Positions 54,061 through 62,529 of a stretch of DNA of 64,000 bases are shown here, one piece after another. Origin of the DNA: Solimonas sp040066175 (GTDB lineage: Bacteria; Pseudomonadota; Gammaproteobacteria; Nevskiales; Nevskiaceae); assembly GCF_040066175.1 (NCBI RefSeq), contig NZ_JBEAAM010000012.1, positions 1-64,000 of the forward strand. Direction: 5' to 3'. The notes under the pieces are model-generated. The model was not told the origin of the DNA and did not search any database. It saw only the letters and a program-made list of their open reading frames with translations. Numbering within the stretch: the stretch's first letter is position 1; every line of letters starts with the position of its first letter. Both the position numbers and the translations under genes were made by a program.

Positions 54061-54792
54061 TCAACGCGCCTGCAGGTCGAACTCGACCTGCACATCGGCG
54101 CCGATGCGGATCTCGCCCGTGCTCAGCCCCATCTCCTGGTTGCCGGAATCAAACGCCGCTTCGGCGCCGCCGCGCGCGGCCATAACCCGGTAGGGCACCG
54201 GCGGCGGCAGCGCGGCGCTGGACTCACGCACGATGCGCGCGTTGCCCAGCTTCACGTCCAGCGCCTGCGCCAGCGTCTCGGCCTTGGCGCGCGCGTCCTT
54301 CGCCGCCTTGGCCAGCGCCTCGCGGCTCAGTTCGTCGGCGCGACTGGACTCCAGCACCGGCGCGCTGATGTGGTTGACGCCGGCATCGGTCGCGCGCAGC
54401 AGGACGTCGCCGAGCTGCTCGAGATTGCGCACGACGACCTGTAGATCGCGACGTGCGCGATAGCCGGTCAGCACCTGGCGGCGCTTTCTTTCGTCCCAGA
54501 TGTACTCCGGCTGCAGCGAGGTGCTGCTGGTGGCCAGGTCCTCGGCCTTGATGCCCAGCGCCCTGAAAGCATCGAGCGCGCGGCGCACGACGGCGTTGAC
54601 CTCGCTCTCGGCGGCTTTCACTTCGCTGTTGAGAGCATCGACCGCGAGCGCGACGCGTGCCCGGTCCGGCAGCGAGGTCACCTCGCCGTGGCCGCTGACC
54701 GCGATGGTCGGCGGCGGCGGTGCTTCGGCTCCAGCCGCAGCCATGCAGGTGCCCACGAGCAGGACCGCGATCCAGCGGCTGATCAAGTTCAT
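54061..54792 (-). CDS. SIMPL (DUF541) domain periplasmic protein
   Basis: 243 residues with a signal peptide (MNLISRWIAVLLVGTCMAAAGAEA) and the SIMPL domain, beginning TIAVSGHGEVTSLPDRARVALAVDALNSE. Homologues (BP26/OMP28 type) are periplasmic and oligomeric, and their function is not clear. The central YRARRDLQVVVRNLEQLGDVLLRATDAGVN is typical. It is divergent from sufT. Confidence 0.85.
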   Translation of the reverse strand: MNLISRWIAVLLVGTCMAAAGAEAPPPPTIAVSGHGEVTSLPDRARVALAVDALNSEVKAAESEVNAVVRRALDAFRALGIKAEDLATSSTSLQPEYIWDERKRRQVLTGYRARRDLQVVVRNLEQLGDVLLRATDAGVNHISAPVLESSRADELSREALAKAAKDARAKAETLAQALDVKLGNARIVRESSAALPPPVPYRVMAARGGAEAAFDSGNQEMGLSTGEIRIGADVQVEFDLQAR

Positions 54793-54941
54793 ACGCTGCG
54801 TTCTCCAATGACCGTGACGGCGTCACCATGATGCAGGGTTTCGGCGCCGCGCACGACTGGCACGGATGCGGCTCGGACGACGGGCGTTTAAACTTCGGCT
54901 CCTCTCCCTGTGGCCGGTCGCCGCAGCAGCCCAGATTCCAC

Positions 54942-55490
54942 ATGAGCGCCCTCTACGAACCCGTCACCCTGAGCCGGGATGTCATCGGCATCCTGATCCC
55001 GCAGGGCACCAAGGTCGAGCTGCCCGAGGGCGCCCACGGCGCGATCACGCAGGCGCTCGGCGGCAGTTTCACCGTGCAGGTCGAAGGTCATCTGTTCCGC
55101 ATCGATGGCAAGGACGCCGACGCCATCGGCAAGGAAGTGCAGAGAGGCCCGGACATTCCCGCCGACGCCAGCGACGAGGAACTGGAAAAGGCCGTGTGGG
55201 CGCAGCTGCACACCTGCTACGACCCGGAGATCCCCGTGGACATCGTCGAGCTGGGGCTGGTCTATGACTGCAAGATCGAACCCGCCGGCGACGGGCGGCG
55301 CCGCGCTCGCGTGCGCATGACCCTGACCGCGCCCGGCTGCGGCATGGGCGAGATCCTGGTGCAGGACGTCAAGTCCAAGGTCGAATCGCTGCCGACGATC
55401 GCCGAAGCGGAGGTCGAGCTCGTGTTCGATCCGCCGTGGAACCAGTCGATGATGTCGGAGGCCGCGCGCCTCGCGACCGGCATGTTCTGA
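54942..55490 (+). CDS. sufT: Fe-S cluster assembly protein SufT
   Basis: 182 residues. The C-terminal DUF59/MIP18 domain (about 80-175) has the hallmark DPEIPVDIVELGLVYD and LTAPGCGMGEILVQDVKSKVESL with a conserved cysteine. The N-terminal half (VTLSRDVIGILIPQGTKVELPEG) is the SufT-specific extension. It helps mature Fe-S proteins and is not linked here to a suf operon. The ATG was chosen at MSALYEPV. Confidence 0.92.
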   Translation: MSALYEPVTLSRDVIGILIPQGTKVELPEGAHGAITQALGGSFTVQVEGHLFRIDGKDADAIGKEVQRGPDIPADASDEELEKAVWAQLHTCYDPEIPVDIVELGLVYDCKIEPAGDGRRRARVRMTLTAPGCGMGEILVQDVKSKVESLPTIAEAEVELVFDPPWNQSMMSEAARLATGMF

Positions 55491-55503
55491 GACGGGCCGG
55501 CGC

Positions 55504-55890
55504 ATGTCGGAGACGGTCACCCGCGGCATCCGCATCGTCGTCCGGCCGCGTTTCGTGCCGGAACAGTCCGATCCCGAGCGCGGCCAGTATCTGTTCGCCT
55601 ACCACATCACCATCCGCAACGAGGGCAGCGAGACCGTGCAGCTGCTGTCGCGCCACTGGGTCATCACCGATGGTGAGGGCAAGGTCGAGGAAGTGCGCGG
55701 CCCCGGCGTGGTCGGCTACCAGCCGATCCTCCAGCCGGGCGAGGACTTCCAGTACACCAGCGGTTGCCCGCTGACGACGCCGATCGGCACCATGCACGGC
55801 GAGTTCCACATGGTCGTGCAGGCCAGCGGCGAGGCCTTCGATGCGCGCATCAGCCCGTTCCGGCTCGCCGTGCCGCGTGTCCTGAACTGA
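55504..55890 (+). CDS. apaG: Co2+/Mg2+ efflux protein ApaG
   Basis: 128 residues of a single ApaG beta-sandwich. Typical blocks are RFVPEQSDPERGQYLFAYHITIRNEGSETVQLLSRHW and GPGVVGYQPILQPGEDFQYTSGCPLTTPIGTMHGEF. The biochemical role is unsettled; deletion in some bacteria affects Co/Mg tolerance. It is 13 bp after sufT and is convergent with mutM. Confidence 0.93.
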   Translation: MSETVTRGIRIVVRPRFVPEQSDPERGQYLFAYHITIRNEGSETVQLLSRHWVITDGEGKVEEVRGPGVVGYQPILQPGEDFQYTSGCPLTTPIGTMHGEFHMVVQASGEAFDARISPFRLAVPRVLN

Positions 55891-55892
55891 CC

Positions 55893-56711
55893 TCAGCGCT
55901 GGCAGCGCGGACAGTAGAACGACGAACGCTGGCCGAGGACGACGCGGCGGATCACCGTGCCGCAGCGCCGGCACGGCTCGCCGTCGCGGCCGTAGACGAA
56001 CAGTTCCTGCTGGAAGTACCCGGACTCGCCGCGCGCGCCGGCGAAGTCGCGCAGCGTCGTGCCGCCCAGCGCGACCGCTTCGGCGAGCACCGCGCGGATC
56101 GCCTGCGCGAGGCGATCGCAGTCGGCGCGGGTCAGGCGCCCGGCGGCGCGCGTCGGGCGGATGCCGGCGCGGAACAGCGCTTCGGTCGCGTAGATGTTGC
56201 CGGCGCCGACGACGATACGGCCGTCCATGATGAAGGTCTTCACCGCCGCGCTGCGTCCGCGTGCGGCGGCGTACAGATAGGCGCCGTCGAAGTCCGGCGC
56301 GAACGGTTCCGGCCCCATTCCGGACAGCAGCGCGTGCGTCTCCTCGCCGCGCGGCCACAGCAGCATCGCGCCGAAGCGGCGCGGGTCGTGGAAGCGCAGC
56401 ACGCGGCCGCTGCCCAGTTCCCAGTCGATGTGATCGTGCTTGCGCGGCGGTGTCTCGGCGTCGAGCACGAGGATGCGGCCGGACATGCCCAGGTGCAGCA
56501 GCACGCGGTCGCCGGAGTCGAGATGCGCGATCAGGTACTTGCCGCGACGCTCCAGACGCTCGACGCGGCGGCCGGCGACGCGCGCCGGCAGATCGGCGGG
56601 CACCGGCCAGCGCAGCCGGCTCTCGCGCACGCGCACCGCGCGTACCACCTGGCCCGCCAGATACGGATCGAGGCCGCGGCGGACGGTTTCGACTTCGGGC
56701 AGTTCCGGCAT
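55893..56711 (-). CDS. mutM: formamidopyrimidine-DNA glycosylase
   Basis: 272-residue base-excision repair glycosylase/lyase that removes 8-oxoguanine. The catalytic N-terminus is MPELPEVET, with P2 and E3. RGKYLIAHLDSGDRVLLHLGMSG follows, and the C-terminal zinc finger has CRRC (Cys near 250) and YCPRC. The start at 56711 gives exactly this N-terminus. It stands between apaG and the DUF4340 gene. Confidence 0.97.
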   Translation of the reverse strand: MPELPEVETVRRGLDPYLAGQVVRAVRVRESRLRWPVPADLPARVAGRRVERLERRGKYLIAHLDSGDRVLLHLGMSGRILVLDAETPPRKHDHIDWELGSGRVLRFHDPRRFGAMLLWPRGEETHALLSGMGPEPFAPDFDGAYLYAAARGRSAAVKTFIMDGRIVVGAGNIYATEALFRAGIRPTRAAGRLTRADCDRLAQAIRAVLAEAVALGGTTLRDFAGARGESGYFQQELFVYGRDGEPCRRCGTVIRRVVLGQRSSFYCPRCQR

Positions 56712-56778
56712 GGGGTGCGCCGTGCACGAGCCGGGGCCGTCCGTGGCGCCGACTCTCAAAACAGGCGGAATCCGCTCC

Positions 56779-57648
56779 TCAGGATTCCGGCTTCACGTCG
56801 GGCGACGGGCTCGGGGTCGGCGCCGGCGCGAGCTTGAGCAGCTTGTCCGCGTCGGCTTTCGACAGCGTGTAGCGCAGGCCGTAATCCGGCCGGTCGATCA
56901 GCAGCTGCGGCTCGCGTGCGGCGACGCGCAGCTGGATCTCCCCGGTGTCGGTGACGATGCGCACCGCCTCGCCGGCCGGCGCGCCGTCCGGGATGCGGGC
57001 GTTCCACATCGCCCGCGCGTGCTTCCAGGCGTCGGCGAACGCCGTCAGCGCCTCGGGGCCGGCATCCGCCGCGTCGGCGGTCCAGCCCGCGCCGTCGTCG
57101 GTGCGGCGCACGCTCAGGCCGGGCACCTCGATGCGCTGGATCACCACGCCGGCCGGCAGCAGATCCTTGGACACCAGATCGCTGTAATCGGCGTCCAGCG
57201 CCGCGCCCGGCGGGTCGGAAATCAGCGCGACCCGAGCGTCGGCCTTGACGTAGCGCCGATACTCGATCGGCTCGGTGTCACCGAAGGCCAGTTCGAAGTC
57301 GTTGAGCCGGACGGTGAACCGGGGCGGATCGAGGCCGAGCTCGGCGGGCTGGACCTCGCCCAGCGGCAGGCTGCGCAGGACCTCGCGCCGGGCCAGCCCG
57401 GTCAGGCTGCTGACTTCCAGCGCGTCGGTGGGAGCGTTGACCGGTTCGACCAGGCGCCACTGATCGTTCTGCTTTTCGAGGCGAATGGTCTTGGCGTCCG
57501 GATGCGCGATGACGATGGAGTGCAGGTCACTCTCGGCGATCGGGCTCAGCGGCGGGTGCTGCTCGGGCTTTTCGCGGCTCACCCAGACGGCGACGGCCAG
57601 CCCCAGTGCCGCGGCCGCGAGGCCCATGTTCAGCTGCGTGCGCTTCAT
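56779..57648 (-). CDS. DUF4340 domain protein, ABC operon component
   Basis: 289 residues with a single N-terminal membrane helix (MKRTQLNMGLAAAALGLAVAVWVS) and a periplasmic DUF4340 domain. Segments LPLGEVQPAELGLDPPRFTVRLND and DAKTIRLEKQNDQWRLVEPVNAPTDALEVSSLTGLARRE are typical. It is the last gene of the four-gene cluster with a GldG-like protein, permease and ATPase, which looks like a membrane-complex system. Role unknown. Confidence 0.85.
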   Translation of the reverse strand: MKRTQLNMGLAAAALGLAVAVWVSREKPEQHPPLSPIAESDLHSIVIAHPDAKTIRLEKQNDQWRLVEPVNAPTDALEVSSLTGLARREVLRSLPLGEVQPAELGLDPPRFTVRLNDFELAFGDTEPIEYRRYVKADARVALISDPPGAALDADYSDLVSKDLLPAGVVIQRIEVPGLSVRRTDDGAGWTADAADAGPEALTAFADAWKHARAMWNARIPDGAPAGEAVRIVTDTGEIQLRVAAREPQLLIDRPDYGLRYTLSKADADKLLKLAPAPTPSPSPDVKPES

Positions 57649-57658
57649 CGACCGTTCC

Positions 57659-59050
57659 TCAACGACGGCGGCGCACGACCCAGCGGACGACGCCGTAGCC
57701 GAGCAGCCCCAGCGGCAGCAGCAGCACGAACACGCCGGCGATCGTCATGAACGCCCAGCCGGGAACGTACAGGGTCGTGTCCGGCGCCTTCTTGATGTCG
57801 ATGTTGAGCTGCGCGTCGCGGCTGGCGAGCCACTGGATGATGTTCAGGCCGAGCTGCTGGTTGCCCAGTTCACCGACATAGGCGTCGGACAGGAAGTCGG
57901 CATCGCCGACCAGCACCACGCGCTGCGTGCGCGGCTTGCCCGAATCCCGGTCCGCGGCGGCCGCCTCCGCGTCCGCCGGCGTGTCCGGCTTGGGCGGCGC
58001 GTGCTGGCGCGTCAGCGTCAAGCCGATGGTCAGCGGACCCGGAATGTCGGTCGGGTCCAGCGCGACACGGCCGGACTCGATGTTGCCGGTTTCCAGCCAC
58101 GCGGCGTCGGAGGTCTGCAGCAGCGGCTGCGCGGTCCAGCCTTCGGCGCCGACGCTACGGATCGAACGCGCCAGCGGGAACAGCGTGACCATGCTCAGAC
58201 CCTGCGTCACCGGGTTGGGCGGATAGCCGACGGCGGCGAAGAAGCCCGGATGGCCGGTGCCGAGGATCTGGTACTCGGGGAGGATCGCGTAGCCGTTCTG
58301 CCACTCGACACCCAGGTCCCTGGCCAGCGCGTCGATGCCGGCCGGGAAATCCGGATCGGCCAGCCACAGCAGGTTGCCGCCGTTCTTGACGTAATTGCGG
58401 ATCAGCTCGACTTCACCGTCGAACAGCTTCGAGCTGGGCGAGGCGATCACCAGCACGCTGGTGTTGTCCGGGATGCTCGGTGTCTTGACCAGGTTCAGGC
58501 CCTGGACCTTGAGACCCTTGTCCTTGAGCGCCTGTGCGAAGCGCGCGTAGCCGTCCGGCATCTCGCCGCGGGTCGCACGTTCGCCGTGGCCTTCGAGGAA
58601 GACCACGTACTGTTCGCCCGAGTACGCCAGGCGCTGCAGCGCGGTGGTGATGGCCTGCTCGGTGGTCGCCTGCAGGTTCTCGCGGCGGCCCTGGTATTCG
58701 ACGACGACTTCGCCGATGAAGTTGATGTTGAACTCGCGCACCTTCTGCGGCGACGCGCTCGGATCGACGAACTGGATGTCGATGTCGGCCTTCGCGCGCT
58801 TGTACTTGCCCAGGTCCTCCTCGACCGCGCGCCGCGACTCCGCGCCGCTGGGTGCGAACACGTAGAAGGTGATCGGATCCGGCATCGCGCCGAGCTGCTG
58901 CACGCTGGCAGCGGTCAGCGTGTTGCGCTTGTTCGCGGTCCAGTCGAGCTCGCTCTTGTAGCGCACGGAGAGAAAGCCAAGCAGGCCGATCACGGCGAGC
59001 ACCAGCACGCCGTTGACCAGCTGCTGAATGAGAGTCTGCTTCTTGGTCAT
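57659..59050 (-). CDS. GldG family protein, ABC-type auxiliary component
   Basis: 463 residues: an N-terminal membrane helix (LVNGVLVLAVIGLLGFLSV), a large periplasmic domain with RNTLTAASVQQLGAMPDPITFYVFAP and GIDALARDLGVEWQNGYA, and a C-terminal helix (WAFMTIAGVFVLLLPLGLLGYGVVRW). It matches the 'gliding motility-associated ABC transporter' GldG/YbhR-like auxiliary proteins that are found beyond gliding bacteria. It lies between the permease and the DUF4340 gene, with small gaps. Confidence 0.87.
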   Translation of the reverse strand: MTKKQTLIQQLVNGVLVLAVIGLLGFLSVRYKSELDWTANKRNTLTAASVQQLGAMPDPITFYVFAPSGAESRRAVEEDLGKYKRAKADIDIQFVDPSASPQKVREFNINFIGEVVVEYQGRRENLQATTEQAITTALQRLAYSGEQYVVFLEGHGERATRGEMPDGYARFAQALKDKGLKVQGLNLVKTPSIPDNTSVLVIASPSSKLFDGEVELIRNYVKNGGNLLWLADPDFPAGIDALARDLGVEWQNGYAILPEYQILGTGHPGFFAAVGYPPNPVTQGLSMVTLFPLARSIRSVGAEGWTAQPLLQTSDAAWLETGNIESGRVALDPTDIPGPLTIGLTLTRQHAPPKPDTPADAEAAAADRDSGKPRTQRVVLVGDADFLSDAYVGELGNQQLGLNIIQWLASRDAQLNIDIKKAPDTTLYVPGWAFMTIAGVFVLLLPLGLLGYGVVRWVVRRRR

Positions 59051-59065
59051 GATTCGAGGCCCGTG

Positions 59066-59812
59066 TCAGTTGCGTTCCATGTCCAGGCGCAGCACCGTCA
59101 GCCACAGGAACAGCGCGGAGAACAGGACGTAGTAGATCGCGTCGGCGCTGTTGAACACGCCGCGGCGCAGGCTTTCGAAGTGGCTGATCAGCGACAGGTA
59201 GGCGAACACGTCCTTGAACGGCACGCTGTCGTTGTACGCGAGGATGTTGATCAGCCAGACCAGCAGCAGCAGGCCGAAGCTGCCGACCGCCGCGATGGTC
59301 GGTTCGCGCGTCAGCGACGACACGAACAGGCCTGCGGCGCCGAAGGCCATCATCAGCAGGAACAGCCCGAGCAGCCCGGCGGCCAGGCGTCCCCAGTCCA
59401 GATCGGTGGACCAGTGCAGCGACAGCGGCATCGCCACCATCAGCAGGATGACCGCGGCGACGAAGCCGAGCAGGCCGACGAACTTGCCGAGCACGATCTC
59501 GGTCAGCGACACCGGCGCCGAGAACAGCAGCGTGATGCTCTGCGCCTTGCGCTCCTCGGCAAACATGCGCATGGTCATCAACGGCATGATCAGCAGCAGC
59601 AGGATCGTCGCGAAGCCGTACAACGACCCGCCGATGTAGTCCGACACGCCGAAGCGTTCGCCGCCCATGCCGGCGCTGCTGCCGTACTCGCCGAGCAGGT
59701 TGATGAACACGAAGCCCATGATGAACTGGATGATCGCCAGCACCGCCCAGGCCAGCGGCGACAGGAAGATGCGGCGCAGTTCGCAGCGCGCGATGTTCAA
59801 TACATTGTTCAT
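59066..59812 (-). CDS. ABC-2 type transporter permease
   Basis: 248 residues with six membrane helices, of the ABC-2/NosY/GldF family (IARCELRRIFLSPLAWAVLAIIQFIMGFVFINLLGEY). The cytoplasmic loop MRMFAEERKAQSITLLFSAPVSLTEIVLGKF is the usual coupling region. Its ATG overlaps the ATPase stop (ATGA), so the pair is translated together. Cargo is not known. Confidence 0.92.
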   Translation of the reverse strand: MNNVLNIARCELRRIFLSPLAWAVLAIIQFIMGFVFINLLGEYGSSAGMGGERFGVSDYIGGSLYGFATILLLLIMPLMTMRMFAEERKAQSITLLFSAPVSLTEIVLGKFVGLLGFVAAVILLMVAMPLSLHWSTDLDWGRLAAGLLGLFLLMMAFGAAGLFVSSLTREPTIAAVGSFGLLLLVWLINILAYNDSVPFKDVFAYLSLISHFESLRRGVFNSADAIYYVLFSALFLWLTVLRLDMERN

Positions 59813-60750
59813 GCGGCGCTCCTCGTCTCTTCGCCGGAGGTCAACTCGACGAATATTTCCTCCAGCGTGTGCGCGTGCGCGCTCAGCTCGTACAGGCCCC
59901 AGTTGCCGCGCGCCGCGGCCTCGGCGAGCGCCTCGCGCGGATCGACGCCGGCAGCCGGGACGATGCGGAAGCGGCCGTCGCCGAGGACCGCGACGTCGTG
60001 CACACCGGCGATGCCCGCCAGCGCCGCCACGTCCGGCGCGCGGCGCAGGCCGAGGCTGATCGCGCCCAGCCGCCCGGCGCGCGTGGCATCGAGCGACTCG
60101 TTATAGACCACGCGGCCGCGCGCGATGATCATCACCCGCGAACACACGGCCTGGATCTCCGGCAGGATGTGGCTCGACAGGATCACGCTGTGGTTGGCAC
60201 CCAGATCCTTGATCAGCTTGCGGATCTCGCGGATCTGGATCGGGTCGAGGCCGACCGTCGGCTCGTCCAGAATCACCACCGGCGGGCGGTGGATGATCGC
60301 CTGGGCGATGCCGACGCGCTGCTGGAAGCCCTTCGACAGGTTGCCGACCAGGCGCGCGCCGACTTCGGTCAGGCCGCAGTCGCGCTTGGCCGAGTCCACG
60401 GCCGTCTCGCGCGCCGACGCGGCGATGCCGTGCAGACCGGCGCAGTAGCGCAGGTACTCATCGACGGTCAGCTCCGGGTACACCGGTGGCTGCTCCGGCA
60501 GATAGCCGAGGAAGCGCTTCGCGGCCTTGGGTTCGTCGTGCAGCGACTCGCCGCGGATCCGGATCTCGCCGCCGGTGGGCGCGAGATTGCCGGTCAGCAT
60601 CTTCATCGTCGTGGACTTGCCGGCGCCGTTGGGGCCCAGCAGTCCGAGGATTTCACCCTTGCGCAGCGTCAGATCCAGACTCTCGACGGCCACGGTCGGT
60701 CCATAGCGGCGCGTCAGTGCGCGCGCCTCGATCAGGACTTCGTTCTCCAT
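59809..60750 (-). CDS. ABC transporter ATP-binding protein
   Basis: 313 residues. Walker A is GPNGAGKST near 38-46, the signature motif is NLSKGFQQRVGIAQA, Walker B is VVILDEPTVGLDP, and the H-loop is SSHILPEIQ. The C-terminal extension (about 230-313) follows the ABC-2/GldA pattern. It heads the operon with the permease, the GldG-like and the DUF4340 proteins. The ATG at 60750 gives MENEVLIEARALTRRYG. Confidence 0.95.
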   Translation of the reverse strand: MENEVLIEARALTRRYGPTVAVESLDLTLRKGEILGLLGPNGAGKSTTMKMLTGNLAPTGGEIRIRGESLHDEPKAAKRFLGYLPEQPPVYPELTVDEYLRYCAGLHGIAASARETAVDSAKRDCGLTEVGARLVGNLSKGFQQRVGIAQAIIHRPPVVILDEPTVGLDPIQIREIRKLIKDLGANHSVILSSHILPEIQAVCSRVMIIARGRVVYNESLDATRAGRLGAISLGLRRAPDVAALAGIAGVHDVAVLGDGRFRIVPAAGVDPREALAEAAARGNWGLYELSAHAHTLEEIFVELTSGEETRSAA

Positions 60751-60875
60751 ACCCCTCGTTCGATGCGTGTTGATGGAGCCCGGCGGAACCGGGCGCTGCT
60801 GTGACTGCATTGCCGCCGCGGAGTTCCGGCGCGGAAGGCGCGATTGTAAGGACCGCCCGCCCGGCTTCAAGCCGT

Positions 60876-61736
60876 TCAGTACAGGCGCGGCTCGCCTTCG
60901 GGACGGCGGCGGAAGCGCTTGTAGCCCCACCAGTACTGTTCCGGACAGTCGCGTGCGCAGCGTTCGAGGCCGGCGTTCATGCCGGCGACCGAGGTCTGCA
61001 GATCCTCGCTGTAGATCTCCGGCGGCGCCGCGAACCAGTGCGCGATGAAGCCGCGACCCCAGGGCAGGCGTTCGCCGTAGAAGAACACCACCGGGGCGCC
61101 GGACATCTTCACCAGTTTGGCGACCAGCGTCGGCGTGTGTGCCTGTACGCCGAAGAACGGTGCGAACACGCCGCGGCCCTTGGGCGGGTCCTGGTCCGGC
61201 ATGAAATAGATGGTCTCGTTGCGCGCCAGCACCTCGACGCACTTGCGCCCGACGCCGCCTTCGGCGGCGAGCATCTTGCCGCCGAAGCGGCAGCGCCCCT
61301 GCAGCGACAGATCGTTGACCGTGCCCGGCTGCGGCTTGTACAGGCCGGTGGCGACGTACTTCTTCGAGAACGGGATCGCGCAGGCTTCCCAGTTGCCCTG
61401 GTGCAGAGTCAGCAGGATCATGCCCTTGCCCTGCGCCAGCGCTTCGTCGATGACCTCGCCGCCGCGCCATGCCTTGACCATCGCGAGCACGCGCTGCTCC
61501 GGCGCCAGCCAGATCACCGGCATCTCCAGGATGGTCTTGACCTCGTGGCACAGCGAGCGCCGCACCATCCGATGCCGCTGCGCCGGCGTCAGTTCCGGCA
61601 TGCACACCGCGAGATTGCGATAGGCGGCATGGCGCCGGCCGTTGGGGAAGATCCAGAGGACCCAGCCGATCAGATTGCCCAGGCCGTGCAGAACCACCAG
61701 CGGCAGGCGGGCGAGAACGTGGAACAATAGGCGCAT
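60876..61736 (-). CDS. LpxL/HtrB-type lipid A acyltransferase family protein
   Basis: 286 residues with an N-terminal membrane segment (LARLPLVVLHGLGNLIGWVLWIF) and the acyltransferase motif HQGNWE (H-x4-E). Later motifs MPDQDPPKGRGVFAPFFGVQAHTPTLVAKL and WFFYGER-like VVFFYGERLPWGRGF are also present. It adds a secondary acyl chain to lipid A or a related glycolipid; LpxL against LpxM specificity cannot be told by eye. A TACAAT -10 lies just before the ATG at 61736. Confidence 0.88.
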   Translation of the reverse strand: MRLLFHVLARLPLVVLHGLGNLIGWVLWIFPNGRRHAAYRNLAVCMPELTPAQRHRMVRRSLCHEVKTILEMPVIWLAPEQRVLAMVKAWRGGEVIDEALAQGKGMILLTLHQGNWEACAIPFSKKYVATGLYKPQPGTVNDLSLQGRCRFGGKMLAAEGGVGRKCVEVLARNETIYFMPDQDPPKGRGVFAPFFGVQAHTPTLVAKLVKMSGAPVVFFYGERLPWGRGFIAHWFAAPPEIYSEDLQTSVAGMNAGLERCARDCPEQYWWGYKRFRRRPEGEPRLY

Positions 61737-61814
61737 GGCGCGGGATTGTATCGGCAAGCCGCGGTCATGCCGGCTCTTGATGTCCGGGCCCCAGGGATGG
61801 CCGCGCCTCGTACG

Positions 61815-61985
61815 GGACGAAAAAAAGCCCGGCTTTGGGGGCCGGGCCGAAGGGAGGAGGAAAAACCATGTTGCTCCACCGGACCGAAATTAGGGGCGAC
61901 CCGGCGGAACAGGCACAGTTTCGGCGGGTGGCGCGGCCGGCGATGTCCGGCAGAGCACCCGATAACATGTAGGACATTTCTGACA
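61815..61985 (-). ncRNA. candidate small RNA or leader with CCTCCTCCC motif and terminator
   Basis: On the minus strand, the region upstream of the acyltransferase gene ends in a GCCCGGC / GCCGGGC hairpin followed by seven T (61847-61820), a classic intrinsic terminator in a place where no gene has just ended. Just before the hairpin is CCTCCTCCC (61860-61852), an anti-Shine-Dalgarno motif of the kind carried by sRNA loops (for example the alpha-proteobacterial NfeR/αr14 family). The 5' end is a guess. The alternative is a leader that attenuates the acyltransferase. On the opposite strand the same bases would be a ribosome-binding site for a 34-codon frame (61868-61972). Confidence 0.35.
61820..61847 (-). 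terminator. intrinsic terminator, minus strand
   Basis: GCCCGGC, a 7-base loop and GCCGGGC, followed on the minus strand by seven T residues (61826-61820). It ends a putative transcript upstream of the acyltransferase gene. Confidence 0.65.
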
Positions 61986-62017
61986 TCGACCAACCCCGGC
62001 CACCCGGCGCACGACCC

Positions 62018-62455
62018 ATGATCGGACTGCTGCAACGCGTATCCCGGGCCGCGGTGACGGTGGGCGGCGAAACCGTGGCCGCCATCGAATCCGGACTGCT
62101 GGTCCTGGTCGGTGTGCGGCCGGACGACGGGACGGCGCAGGCCGAGCGTCTGCTCGAGCGCCTGCTCGGCTACCGCGTCTTTGCCGACCGCGAAGGCCGC
62201 ATGAACCTGAGCCTGCGCGACACCGGCGGCGGCCTGCTGCTGGTGCCGCAGTTCACGCTGGCCGCCGACACCGCCAAGGGCACGCGCGCCGGATTTTCGA
62301 CGGCCGCGCCGCCGGATCAGGCGCGCCGCCTGTACGAGCATCTCGTGGCACGGGCCCGGGCCCGCTGGAGCCCGGTCGGCAGCGGCGTGTTCGGGGCGGA
62401 CATGCAGGTCAGCCTGGTCAACGACGGTCCGGTGACGTTCTGGATCGAGTCCTGA
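62018..62455 (+). CDS. dtd: D-aminoacyl-tRNA deacylase
   Basis: 145 residues, freeing tRNAs from D-amino acids by hydrolysis. It starts MIGLLQRVSRAAVTVGGE. The family motif near VPQFTLAADTAKGTRAGF has Pro in place of the Ser of the more usual SQFTL, so the match is to the variant. The C-terminal VSLVNDGPVTFWIES contains the Gly-Pro cis motif. A single ATG suits the usual length. Confidence 0.93.
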   Translation: MIGLLQRVSRAAVTVGGETVAAIESGLLVLVGVRPDDGTAQAERLLERLLGYRVFADREGRMNLSLRDTGGGLLLVPQFTLAADTAKGTRAGFSTAAPPDQARRLYEHLVARARARWSPVGSGVFGADMQVSLVNDGPVTFWIES

Positions 62456-62473
62456 ACGTTCGTTCGGGCGCTG

Positions 62474-62502
62474 TTCAAATTCGGCCGACCGGGGAGTACC
62501 AT
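62474..62502 (+). promoter_or_regulatory. predicted promoter of hisB-hisH-hisA
   Basis: TTCAAA (62474-62479), a 17-bp spacer and TACCAT (62497-62502), 28 bp before the hisB start. Moderate matches to sigma-70 boxes, picked by eye. Confidence 0.4.
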
Positions 62503-62529
62503 GAGCGCCCTTTTGGCCCGACCCGCCCG

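Noticed and set aside
61868..61972. 34-codon small frame with a good ribosome-binding site
   Set aside because: It has GGGAGGAGG seven bases before its ATG, but no conserved-looking sequence, and the same bases fit a minus-strand transcript. Kept only as the alternative to the candidate RNA.
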